Source: Achromobacter spanius
GTDB taxonomy: Bacteria > Pseudomonadota > Gammaproteobacteria > Burkholderiales > Burkholderiaceae_B
Length of the DNA: 64,000 nucleotides
Reading direction: 5' to 3'
Assembly (NCBI RefSeq): GCF_029637605.1
Contig: NZ_CP121261.1
Coordinates: 6,200,001-6,264,000, forward strand
This document shows positions 56,236-64,000 of the stretch, one piece after another. Numbering within the stretch: position 1 is the stretch's first letter; every line of letters starts with the position of its first letter. The translations under genes and the position numbers were made by a program. Under the pieces are notes generated by a model that ran no database searches, was not told the DNA's origin, and saw only the letters and a list, made by a program, of their open reading frames with translations.

Positions 56236-57912
56236 TTATGCGTTGATGTCGTTGTCCTTGGATTCGCGCACGAACAGCGTGCCGATGACCAGGGTCATGA
56301 CTGCAATGATGATCGGATACCACAGGCCGTCGTAGATGTTGCCGGTGGCGGCCACCACGGCGAAGGCGACTGGAGGCAGGAAGCCGCCGAACCAGCCGTT
56401 GCCGATGTGGTACGGCAAGCTCATCGAGGTGTAGCGGATGCGGGTCGGGAACATTTCGACCAGCATGGCCGCGATAGGACCGTAGACCATGGTCACGTAA
56501 AGAACCAGGATCGCCAGCAGCACCACCACCATGACGTAGTTGATTTGCGCCGGGTCCGCCTTGGCCGGATAACCGTGGCCACGGATCGCCGTGGTCAGCG
56601 CCTTGTCCAGTTCAGTCGCTCGGGCCTTGAAGTCGGCGGGAGCCATGGCCTTGCCGTCGAACGATTCGAACTCGTCGTTGCCGATCCTGACCTTGGCCAC
56701 CGCACCGGCGGGCGCGGCTTCGTTCTGGTAGTTCACCGAGTTGCGGGCCATGAAGGACTTCACGACATCGCAAGAGCTGGTGAACGCCGAGGTACCCACC
56801 GGGTTGAACTGGAACGAGCACGTGCTGGGGTCGGCAATCACGGTGACCGGCGCCGTGGCCTGGGCCTTCTCCAGCGCCGGGTTGGCGAAGTGGGTGATGC
56901 CTTGGAAGATCGGGAAGTACGTTGCCGCGGCGATCAGGCAGCCCGCCATGATGATGGGCTTGCGGCCGATCTTGTCGGACAGCGCGCCGAAGACCACGAA
57001 GAAGGGCGTGCCGATCAAGAGCGCGATGGCGATCATGATGTTGGCCGTGTTGGCGTCGACCTTCAGCGTTTGCGTCAGGAAGAACAGGGCGTAGAACTGG
57101 CCCGTGTACCAGACCACAGCCTGGCCGGCGGTCAGGCCCAGCAGCGCCAGGATCACGACCTTCAGGTTCTTCCATTGGCCGAACGATTCAGCGATCGGCG
57201 CCTTCGAACCCTTGCCTTCTTCCTTCATGCGCTTGAAGGTCGGCGATTCGTTCAGTTGCAGGCGGATCCACACCGAGATGCCCAGCAGCACGACCGAGAT
57301 CAGGAACGGAATGCGCCAGCCCCAGGCCCGGAAGTCCTCTTCGCCCATGACCGTTCGGATGCCCAGGATGACCAGCAGCGACAGGAACAGGCCCATCGTA
57401 GCGGTCGTCTGGATCCACGATGTGTAGAAGCCACGGCGGCCGTGCGGGGCGTGTTCGGCAACATAGGTTGCCGCGCCGCCGTATTCACCACCCAGGGCCA
57501 GGCCCTGCAGCAGGCGCAGCACGATCAGGATGGCCGGAGCGGCCAGGCCGATGCTGGAATAGCTGGGCAGCACGCCCACCAGGAACGTGGACAGGCCCAT
57601 GATCACGATCGTGACCAGGAAGGTGTACTTGCGTCCAACCAGGTCACCCAACCGGCCGAATACCAACGCGCCAAAGGGGCGCACGGCAAAACCGGCGGCG
57701 AACGCCAGCAAGGCAAAGATGAAGCCCGCGGTGGGGTTCACGCCCGAGAAAAAGTGCAACGCGATAATGGCTGCAAGCGAGCCGTATAGGTAGAAGTCGT
57801 ACCACTCGAAAACCGTGCCCAAGGATGACGCGAAGATGACGCGGCGTTCTTCCTTGGTCATCGGGCGCCGTTCCGCGGAAGGGCCGCGGCCTGCCATGGT
57901 TGTTGTGCTCAT
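56236..57912 (-). CDS. MFS transporter, metabolite:H+ symporter (MHS) type
   Basis: A 558-residue major-facilitator permease of the MHS branch (ShiA/ProP/KgtP-like). The first helix reads SSLGTVFEWYDFYLYGSLA, and RLGDLVGRKYTF and LQGLALGGEYGGAATYVAEH are the family's loop motifs. Between late helices there is an insert of about 115 residues (from NPALEKAQAT to KADPAQIN) with two Cys, probably periplasmic. A GAGGAG site precedes ATG 57912. It lies downstream of a TctDE-like two-component system on the same strand, which may control it. Confidence 0.88.
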   Translation of the reverse strand: MSTTTMAGRGPSAERRPMTKEERRVIFASSLGTVFEWYDFYLYGSLAAIIALHFFSGVNPTAGFIFALLAFAAGFAVRPFGALVFGRLGDLVGRKYTFLVTIVIMGLSTFLVGVLPSYSSIGLAAPAILIVLRLLQGLALGGEYGGAATYVAEHAPHGRRGFYTSWIQTTATMGLFLSLLVILGIRTVMGEEDFRAWGWRIPFLISVVLLGISVWIRLQLNESPTFKRMKEEGKGSKAPIAESFGQWKNLKVVILALLGLTAGQAVVWYTGQFYALFFLTQTLKVDANTANIMIAIALLIGTPFFVVFGALSDKIGRKPIIMAGCLIAAATYFPIFQGITHFANPALEKAQATAPVTVIADPSTCSFQFNPVGTSAFTSSCDVVKSFMARNSVNYQNEAAPAGAVAKVRIGNDEFESFDGKAMAPADFKARATELDKALTTAIRGHGYPAKADPAQINYVMVVVLLAILVLYVTMVYGPIAAMLVEMFPTRIRYTSMSLPYHIGNGWFGGFLPPVAFAVVAATGNIYDGLWYPIIIAVMTLVIGTLFVRESKDNDINA

Positions 57913-58118
57913 GATGTCTCCTCGTTTTATGGCCGGCGGTTTTCCGCCGTGCTTTAGCCCTTTGCCGACGCACCGACACCGAGCCTTACGCAACATTGAG
58001 GCGCAACCCTGACGAGGTTCTGACGTAACCCTTACTTGAATCTTAAAATTGAAACTAAAGGTAACTGTTGCGTGCGCGGCTAGGGATAGTCCCTATCGGC
58101 GCGGTAGTAACGCCGGAC

Positions 58119-59567
58119 CTAGCTTTCGCGCGAATCCGGCGTGTCGGCGTACAGCGGGAACACCAGGCTGATGCGCGTGCCCGGCAGGTCCGAGTGCGGG
58201 TTGGGGTGGTCGTTGATCAGCACGCTGGCCCCGTGCTTTTGCGCGATCTCGCGCACGATCGCCAGCCCCAGGCCGCTGCCGTCTGACGCTGTGCCCAGCA
58301 CGCGATAGAAGCGGTCGAACACCCGTTCGCGCTCGTCTGGCGGGATGCCCGGGCCGGAATCTTCCACTTCCAGCAGCGCGTGGTCGTCATGGCGCAGCAC
58401 GCGCACGGTGATGTGGCCGCCGCGCGGTGTGTAGCGCAGGGCGTTGTCCACCAGATTGTTCAGCAGTTCGGCAAGCAGCAAGGGGTTGCCGTTGATGTTG
58501 ACCGGATCGTCCGCGCCCTCGAACCCCAGGTCGGTACTCAGCGACAACGCCTGCGGCACCCAATGCATGGCCTGCTCATAGGCGATGGCGTTGAGGTCCG
58601 TGCGCGTCAGCCCGATGGCGCTGGGGTTTTCCGCGCGGGCCAGGAGCAGCAACTGGTTGACCAGCCGCGTGGCGCGTTCCGATCCCGTCACCAACTGCCG
58701 CAGGCTGGACTGCATTTCTTCGGGGCTGGCGTCGCGCAAGGCCAGCTCGGCCTGCGTGCGCAAACCGGCAAGCGGTGTCTTCAACTGGTGCGCGGCGTCC
58801 GCCACGAAACGGCGTTGGGCCTGGACGTTGGCCGACAGCCGGTCCAGCAGGTCGTTCATGGCGGCGACCAATGGCGCGATTTCGGACGGCGCCGCCCGTT
58901 CATCGATGGGTGACAGGTCGTCGGGCCGGCGCGCGCGCAGCCGTTGCTGCAACGCGTTCAGCGGGGCCACCCCGCGCGACAGCCCGAACCACACCAGCAG
59001 CACCGCGATCGGCAGCACCACGAACTGCGGAATGATCACGCCCTTGATGATGTCGTTGGCCAGTTGCGTGCGCTTTTCCACGGTCTCGGCCACGATCAGC
59101 AGTGCGGGCTGGGTGTTGGGCAGGTTCAGGTCCACCCAGGTGTAAGCCAGGCGGATGCCGAAGCCGCGCAAGGTGTCGTCGACATATTGAACTTCGCCGG
59201 GGCGCGGCTGGCCCACGGTGGCCGGCAGCGGCAGGGCGCGATCGCCACCCAGGTATTCGCCGCGGCTGCCCAGCACCAGCCAGAACACGCTGTCGGTCTC
59301 GTCCGCGCGCAACACCTCACGCGCGGCGTCGGCCATCTTGAGCACCGCGCGGCCATCCTGCGCGTGGACCTGCCGGGTCAATACATGCAGATTATTGGCC
59401 AACGCGCGGTCATACGGCACGTTGGCTATGTTCTGGGCTACCACGTACGTGATGGCGACGCTCATGGGCCAAAGCAGGAAAAGCGGCGCCAGCATCCAGT
59501 CCAGAATCTCGCCCAGCAGGGAACGCTGGGGCGGCGCGAAGCTTGGGCCCTTGGACCCGGCTTGCAT
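58119..59567 (-). CDS. TctE-like sensor histidine kinase
   Basis: A sensor kinase of about 482 residues. Two membrane helices (near 28-43 and 180-197 from the chosen start) flank a periplasmic sensor of about 130 residues. Then come HAMP, the H-box DAAHQLKTPLAGLRTQ with the phosphorylated His (281 from the longer start), the N-box NLVDNALRYTPRGG and DSGPGIPPDERERVFDRFYR. It resembles TctE, which senses tricarboxylates. Start is uncertain: ATG 59567 or GTG 59630, the latter overlapping the regulator gene by 23 bp. Confidence 0.88.
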   Translation of the reverse strand: MQAGSKGPSFAPPQRSLLGEILDWMLAPLFLLWPMSVAITYVVAQNIANVPYDRALANNLHVLTRQVHAQDGRAVLKMADAAREVLRADETDSVFWLVLGSRGEYLGGDRALPLPATVGQPRPGEVQYVDDTLRGFGIRLAYTWVDLNLPNTQPALLIVAETVEKRTQLANDIIKGVIIPQFVVLPIAVLLVWFGLSRGVAPLNALQQRLRARRPDDLSPIDERAAPSEIAPLVAAMNDLLDRLSANVQAQRRFVADAAHQLKTPLAGLRTQAELALRDASPEEMQSSLRQLVTGSERATRLVNQLLLLARAENPSAIGLTRTDLNAIAYEQAMHWVPQALSLSTDLGFEGADDPVNINGNPLLLAELLNNLVDNALRYTPRGGHITVRVLRHDDHALLEVEDSGPGIPPDERERVFDRFYRVLGTASDGSGLGLAIVREIAQKHGASVLINDHPNPHSDLPGTRISLVFPLYADTPDSRES

Positions 59568-59607
59568 GATATCCAGCGCTTCCTGATTCAGTCGCTCTGG
59601 CCGGGAA

Positions 59608-60297
59608 TCAACTGGCGAGGTACGCGGCACCCTGGTCCCGCTCCAGACAGTAGCCCAGGCCGCGCACGGTCACGATCTTCACGCCGCTGGGTTCGAGCTT
59701 CTTGCGCAGGCGGTGCACATAGACTTCGATGGCGTTGGTGCTGACTTCCTCGCCCCATTCGCACAGGTGGTCCACCAACTGCGTCTTGCTGACCATGCGG
59801 CCGCTGCGCGTCAGCAGGATTTCCAACAGGCTGACTTCGCGCGCGGACAGGTCCAGCGTCTGGTCGTCGACGATGGCCACGCGACCGGTCTGGTCGAAAA
59901 GCAGCCGGCCATGCTTGAGCATCGTGGCGCCGCCGCCCGCCCCGCGCCGGGTCAGGGCGCGCACGCGCGCCTCGAGTTCGGACAGGGCAAAGGGTTTGGC
60001 CATGTAGTCGTCCGCGCCCAGGTCCAGGCCTTTTACACGCTGCTCGATGCTGTCGGCGGCCGTGAGGATCAGGACGGGCAGGGCGGAGTTGCGGGCGCGA
60101 AGGCGGCGCAAGACTTCCAGCCCGGCCAACTGAGGCAGGCCCAGGTCAAGGATAAGCAGGTCGAATGCCTGGGCCGCCAGGGCCGAATCGGCCGCCAGCC
60201 CGTCGCGCACGGCGTCAACCGCGTAGCCGTTGTGGCGCAGTGACCGGGATAGGCCATCGGCCAGAATGCTGTCGTCTTCGGCGATCAGGATACGCAT
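59608..60297 (-). CDS. TctD-like OmpR-family response regulator
   Basis: A 229-residue response regulator. The receiver domain has the phospho-acceptor D51 in LILDLGLPQ, the acid pair EDD near residue 7 and Lys in DYMAKPFALSE. The OmpR-type winged helix follows (NAIEVYVHRLRKKLEPSG, IVTVRGLGYCLE). It is co-transcribed with the kinase gene. Likely targets are uptake genes such as the MFS gene downstream. A 12-bp direct duplication (60309-60332) lies in its 5' region. Confidence 0.92.
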   Translation of the reverse strand: MRILIAEDDSILADGLSRSLRHNGYAVDAVRDGLAADSALAAQAFDLLILDLGLPQLAGLEVLRRLRARNSALPVLILTAADSIEQRVKGLDLGADDYMAKPFALSELEARVRALTRRGAGGGATMLKHGRLLFDQTGRVAIVDDQTLDLSAREVSLLEILLTRSGRMVSKTQLVDHLCEWGEEVSTNAIEVYVHRLRKKLEPSGVKIVTVRGLGYCLERDQGAAYLAS

Positions 60298-60436
60298 GGG
60301 GCTGCAAAGGGAAGCGGCAAGGGAAGCGGCAAACGATATCGCTGCAAAACGCAGAGGGGAACGCCGGGGTCGGCTTCGATTCTGTCATACGAGGCTGGAG
60401 TTGCCCACTCAGGGAATACGTGAAAACTCTGGCACA

Positions 60437-60452
60437 CTGGTTTTTTGTACAG
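60437..60452. promoter_or_regulatory. LexA (SOS) box upstream of recA
   Basis: CTGGTTTTTTGTACAG matches the CTG-N10-CAG LexA consensus, 108 bp before the recA start, and overlaps a TACAAT -10-like element. Confidence 0.8.
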
Positions 60453-60559
60453 TACAATCCGATGCAATAATCTGAACCTGATTCGAAACAGCACGCTGCG
60501 GTTCAAGTTTCAGGCTCTTGACGCCGCAACCACCAGATACGTTACAGACAGGACTCTAC

Positions 60560-61621
60560 ATGGACGACAAAACCACCAAGGCCGCCGCTTCGGAAAAGGC
60601 CAAGGCGCTTGCCGCCGCGCTTTCCCAGATCGAAAAGCAGTTCGGCAAGGGCTCGATCATGCGCTACGGCGATAACGAGGTCTCGCACGATATTCAGGTG
60701 GTTTCCACGGGCTCGTTGGGTCTGGACATCGCGTTGGGTGTCGGCGGCTTGCCGCGCGGCCGCGTGATTGAAGTCTACGGCCCGGAATCGTCCGGTAAAA
60801 CGACGCTGACGCTGCAAGTCATCGCCGAAATGCAGAAAATCGGCGGCACCTGCGCGTTCGTCGACGCCGAACACGCGCTTGACGTCCAATACGCCAACAA
60901 GCTGGGCGTGAACCTGACCGACCTGCTGATCTCGCAGCCGGACACGGGCGAACAGGCGCTGGAAATCACCGACGCGCTGGTGCGCTCGGGTTCGGTTGAC
61001 CTGATCGTGATTGACTCGGTGGCGGCACTGGTGCCCAAGGCTGAAATCGAAGGCGAAATGGGCGACTCCCTGCCGGGCCTGCAAGCCCGTCTGATGAGCC
61101 AGGCACTGCGCAAGCTGACCGCCACGATCAAGCGCACCAACTGCATGGTCATCTTCATCAACCAGATCCGCATGAAGATCGGCGTCATGTTCGGCAACCC
61201 CGAAACCACCACCGGTGGCAACGCGCTGAAGTTCTACGCCTCGGTGCGTCTGGACATCCGCCGCATCGGCTCCATCAAGAAGGGTGACGAGGTCGTCGGT
61301 AACGAAACCCGCGTCAAGGTCGTGAAGAACAAGGTGGCGCCGCCGTTCAAGCAGGCCGAATTCGACATCATGTATGGCGCCGGCATTTCGCGCGAAGGCG
61401 AAATCATCGATCTGGGCGTGGCCGCCAGCGTGGTGGACAAATCTGGTGCGTGGTACAGCTACAACGGCAACCGCATCGGTCAGGGTAAGGACAACGTCCG
61501 CGAGTATCTGAAAGAGCATCGCGACATGGCCATCGAAATCGAAAACCGCGTTCGCGAGAACCAGGGCATCGTCAGCCGTGCCGCCGAGTTCGTGCCCACG
61601 GCGGAAGACACCGCTGAATAA
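60560..61621 (+). CDS. recA: Recombinase RecA
   Basis: A 353-residue RecA, the strand-exchange ATPase and SOS co-protease. Walker A GPESSGKT is at 74-81, with the catalytic Glu in FVDAEHALD and the L2 loop region in [17 protein letters not shown]. No intein. A LexA box at 60437 shows SOS induction. The start ATG at 60560 has AGGA upstream; upstream codons in frame are not conserved. recX follows. Confidence 0.98.
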   Translation: MDDKTTKAAASEKAKALAAALSQIEKQFGKGSIMRYGDNEVSHDIQVVSTGSLGLDIALGVGGLPRGRVIEVYGPESSGKTTLTLQVIAEMQKIGGTCAFVDAEHALDVQYANKLGVNLTDLLISQPDTGEQALEITDALVRSGSVDLIVIDSVAALVPKAEIEGEMGDSLPGLQARLMSQALRKLTATIKRTNCMVIFINQIRMKIGVMFGNPETTTGGNALKFYASVRLDIRRIGSIKKGDEVVGNETRVKVVKNKVAPPFKQAEFDIMYGAGISREGEIIDLGVAASVVDKSGAWYSYNGNRIGQGKDNVREYLKEHRDMAIEIENRVRENQGIVSRAAEFVPTAEDTAE

Positions 61622-61743
61622 GCCATCCACCGTCCGCCAGCCAGTTTGCGCTGGCGGCTTTGGCAGCTTTTGTGCCGGCTAGCGAGCCGGTTACACGCGG
61701 CAGGCGCCATGATGGGCCTGCCGTTTTGCATAGCAGGAAGCGC

Positions 61744-62472
61744 ATGAGCTGGAAACCGACCCCCGCGTCAGCCGACCGTCTTCGCGCTAAGTTGGATGAC
61801 GAATTTGAAACCGTCGCCAAGCCGGAAGGTTTGCGGCGCAGCTCGGATGCGCGCCGCGAACGGGAAGCGGCGGCACCCGCCGTCGAGCCAGACACCTGGC
61901 AGCGCAGTTCCGAACGGAGGGGCAACGCGCGTGGCGGATCGCGTATCGGCGCAGCATCTGGGCGAGCCGCCGATCGTGCCTCCAGTGCCGAAGACGAAGC
62001 CACCGCCCAAGATGGCGGCAAGCCAGCCCGCAAAGGGCCGTCGCTGAAAATGCGCGCGGTCGGCTACCTGTCACGGCGCGAGCACGCGCGCGAGGAATTG
62101 GCGCGCAAATTAGCCGCCTACGCCGAAGACGCCGATGAAATTGAAAGCGTGCTGGATGCGCTGGAAAAAGAGGGTTGGCTGTCTACCGAACGGTTTGCGC
62201 AAAGCCTGGTGCATCGCCGTGCCTCGCGCCAGGGCGCGGCGCGCATCGTGCAGGAATTGCGCCAGCATGGCGTGGACGACACGCAGGTGGCGGAACTTCG
62301 AGAGCAACTGCGCGCAACCGAATACGACCGCGCGCTGGAAGTCTGGAAAAAGCGCTTCGACGCCAAGCCGGAAGACCGCGCCGCGTATGCCAAGCAGGCG
62401 CGCTTTTTGGCCAGCCGGGGATTTGCGCACGATGTGATCCGTCGCATCCTGGGTGAAGGGGAGGACGACTGA
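61744..62472 (+). CDS. recX: Regulatory protein RecX with long N-terminal extension
   Basis: A 242-residue RecX, which caps RecA filaments and limits their activity. The conserved triple-helical core begins at about residue 98 (MRAVGYLSRREHAREELARKL, then EGWLSTERFAQSLVHRRASRQG). The first 95 residues are charged, Ser/Arg/Ala-rich and probably disordered, much longer than in E. coli RecX (166 residues). A GGAAG site precedes ATG 61744. It is 122 bp downstream of recA and likely shares its SOS control. Confidence 0.92.
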   Translation: MSWKPTPASADRLRAKLDDEFETVAKPEGLRRSSDARREREAAAPAVEPDTWQRSSERRGNARGGSRIGAASGRAADRASSAEDEATAQDGGKPARKGPSLKMRAVGYLSRREHAREELARKLAAYAEDADEIESVLDALEKEGWLSTERFAQSLVHRRASRQGAARIVQELRQHGVDDTQVAELREQLRATEYDRALEVWKKRFDAKPEDRAAYAKQARFLASRGFAHDVIRRILGEGEDD

Positions 62473-62475
62473 TCA

Positions 62476-62540
62476 ACTGATCGACTGCGCAACTGATCGA
62501 CTGCGCAATTTATCGACCGCGCAACTGAGCGACTGATCGG
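62476..62540. repeat. 16-bp tandem repeat after recX
   Basis: Three full and one partial unit: ACTGATCGACTGCGCA twice exactly (62476, 62492), then ATTTATCGACCGCGCA (62508), then a partial ACTGAGCGACTG copy. It starts 3 bp after the recX stop. Confidence 0.88.
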
Positions 62541-62586
62541 ATCCGCCTGGCGCCCGGCCCACCCCGCCGCCCGACCAGGCGGCTTT

Positions 62587-63507
62587 TTACGCCTTGGCCG
62601 ATTTGATGCCCGACAGCGTCTTGAAGCAGACGTCGCGCGTGATGGTCAGGAATTCATCGATGTACGAGGCGTCCGTGTCTTCGCTGCGCACGGTGGCGTA
62701 CAGCGTGCGCCAGACGCCTTGCGGCCCTAGCCTGCACAGCCGCAACCATCCCTGATTCATGTATTCGGTCAGCGCCCAATTCGGCAGCGCCGCCACGCCC
62801 CGATTGCTGGCCACCAGTTGCGCAATGATGGGCGTCAGCTCGGCCTTGCGGATCGCGGCCGGCTCAACGTCGGCAGGGTCCAGGAAGGCGGTGAACACGT
62901 CCAGCCGCTGCTTGTCCACCGGATAGGTGATGAGCGTCTGGTCCGCCAACTGTTCGGGCATGATGAATTTGTTGGCGGCCAGTGGGTTCGATTCCGACAC
63001 GGCCAGCACCAACTCGTACTTGAACAGCGGCAGGTATTCCACCGAATCCAGCGGCTGCGGGTCGGACGTGATGACCAGATCCAGGTCGCCGCGCACCAAG
63101 GCAGGCAGGGGAGCGAACGAGAACGCCGCAGTCAGATCCAGCGCTACGTCGGGCCATTGCACCCGGAACGCATCCAGTGCCGGCATCAGCCACTGAAAGC
63201 AGGAATGGCAGTCGATGGCCAGATGCAACCGGCCGGTGCGGCCGGCCGCCAGCCGTTGCAGATCGCGTTCCGTGGCGCGGATGCGGGGCAGCACTTCGTC
63301 GGCCAGCGCCAGGACGCGCAGCCCTGCGGTCGTCAACCGGGCGGGGCGGGTGCGGCGGTTCAGCAGGGGCGTGCCCAGCCGGGTTTCCAGGTCGCGCAAT
63401 TGATGTGACAGGGCGGACTGGGTCAAGTGCAGCCGCTCGGCGGCTTCCTGCAGGCTGCCGCCGTCACGGATGGCGCTCAGCGTTTCAAGATGGCGGATTT
63501 CTAGCAT
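62587..63507 (-). CDS. metR: LysR-family regulator, MetR type
   Basis: A 306-residue LysR regulator divergent from metE, the classic MetR position. The helix-turn-helix reads HLETLSAIRDGGSLQEAA then LTQSALSHQLRDLE; the MetR-typical DCHSCFQWLMPALD (near residue 99) lies in the homocysteine-binding domain. MetR with homocysteine activates metE. A palindrome in the shared gap at 63543 is a likely binding site. Confidence 0.92.
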   Translation of the reverse strand: MLEIRHLETLSAIRDGGSLQEAAERLHLTQSALSHQLRDLETRLGTPLLNRRTRPARLTTAGLRVLALADEVLPRIRATERDLQRLAAGRTGRLHLAIDCHSCFQWLMPALDAFRVQWPDVALDLTAAFSFAPLPALVRGDLDLVITSDPQPLDSVEYLPLFKYELVLAVSESNPLAANKFIMPEQLADQTLITYPVDKQRLDVFTAFLDPADVEPAAIRKAELTPIIAQLVASNRGVAALPNWALTEYMNQGWLRLCRLGPQGVWRTLYATVRSEDTDASYIDEFLTITRDVCFKTLSGIKSAKA

Positions 63508-63542
63508 GGGCGTCCGGCTTGGAAAATATAAGCGTGAATTGT

Positions 63543-63557
63543 ATGAGAGTTTCTCAT
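63543..63557. promoter_or_regulatory. Candidate MetR-binding palindrome
   Basis: ATGAGA-GTT-TCTCAT, a perfect inverted repeat of the TGA-N7-TCA type, in the metR-metE gap. Position fits a LysR activator site. Confidence 0.55.
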
Positions 63558-63648
63558 TCTATGGATGTATAGATTGATTTTGATTCATATAGCTTTGCTT
63601 GCACAATAGCCGTCACTTGAACAAACTTTGTCTAACGGCGGTGTTGTC

Positions 63649-64000
63649 ATGACTATTATTCATAATCTGGGGTTCCCCCGTATTGGCGCCCAACGCGAAC
63701 TCAAGCGTGCTGTCGAAGCCTATTGGGCGGGCAAGCAAACCGCCGAAGCGCTGGAAGAAACGGGTCGGGAACTGCGCGCCAAGCACTGGAAGCTGCAAGC
63801 GGCGGCCGGGCTGGAGTTCGTGCCGGTGGGCGACTTTGCCTGGTATGACCAGATTCTGGAATGGAGCACGCTGCTGGGCGCCGTGCCCGCGCGCTTCGGC
63901 CAAAAAGACAACGAGCCGGTGACGCTGGACACGCTGTTCCGCATGGGCCGTGGCCGCGCGCCGTCGGGCAAGCCCGCCGCCGCTTGCGAAATGACCAAGT
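63649..64000 (+). CDS. metE: Cobalamin-independent methionine synthase, N-terminal part (cut by window end)
   Basis: The first 117 residues of MetE, which transfers the methyl group of methyl-tetrahydrofolate to homocysteine without B12. The start reads [21 protein letters not shown], cited here by its [13 protein letters not shown] core; FDAVGD-type residues appear as [14 protein letters not shown] near residue 59. The frame is open to the last base. No B12 riboswitch is seen in the 141-bp gap to metR; control is more likely by MetR. Confidence 0.95.
   Translation, partial: MTIIHNLGFPRIGAQRELKRAVEAYWAGKQTAEALEETGRELRAKHWKLQAAAGLEFVPVGDFAWYDQILEWSTLLGAVPARFGQKDNEPVTLDTLFRMGRGRAPSGKPAAACEMTK

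Noticed and set aside
63508..63648. Cobalamin riboswitch before metE
   Set aside because: The gap is only 141 bp and lacks a B12-box-like motif; the divergent metR and the palindrome explain control.

Overview
This window is 64 kb of ordinary, GC-rich bacterial chromosome. Gene content and order fit the beta-proteobacterial family Alcaligenaceae, most likely Achromobacter or a close Bordetella relative: infB-rbfA-truB-typA, rpsF-priB-rpsR-rplI next to dnaB, recA-recX, a Bug-family solute receptor, and a globin-coupled diguanylate cyclase like the one known from Bordetella. I see no insertion sequence, integrase, prophage or CRISPR array. The genus is inferred from gene content only, not from an rRNA or database match.

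Layout. 1-3691: end of infB, then rbfA, truB and typA, with truB and typA overlapping by 4 bp. 3786-7370: tautomerase, LysR regulator, M20 amidohydrolase and LOG-family protein. 7387-18085: polA, ZIP metal transporter, dienelactone hydrolase, Na/Pi transporter with a PhoU tail, L-serine dehydratase, HtpX protease, EamA exporter and a rhodanese sulfurtransferase. 18208-25856: a phosphonate-use island with a PhnZ-like HD oxygenase, LysR regulator, ABC importer (ATPase, fused permease, binding protein), phosphonoacetaldehyde hydrolase PhnX and a FAD oxidoreductase. 25946-30639: orphan Rieske oxygenase, acyltransferase, Bug receptor and IclR regulator. 30722-35738: xseB, ispA, dxs (isoprenoid supply), folE2 and a DUF817 membrane protein. 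35989-39948: rpsF-priB-rpsR-rplI, a small kinase-fold gene and dnaB. 40017-46557: mostly minus-strand metabolic and regulatory genes (SBF-like transporter, PdxA, lipoprotein, Lrp, DedA, MocR). 46727-51485: initiator tRNA and many small or hypothetical genes, including an entericidin and a possible Nif11-like ORF. 51594-55565: pyrB with an N-terminal extension, globin-coupled diguanylate cyclase and rdgC. 55717-60297: small membrane protein, MFS transporter and a TctDE-like two-component system. 60560-64000: recA-recX, then metR divergent from metE (cut by the window end).

The most coherent functional unit is the phosphonate island. It has import, regulation and C-P bond cleavage by PhnX but no PhnW transaminase. 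The neighbouring FAD oxidoreductase is the natural candidate to make phosphonoacetaldehyde by oxidation. Other points of interest are a pair of 94-bp repeats carrying inverted DnaA-box-like motifs, an intergenic stretch with three consecutive perfect stems (55984-56128), two short tandem-repeat tracts, a Rieske oxygenase with an expanded cluster loop, and a helix-turn-helix-like extension on PyrB.
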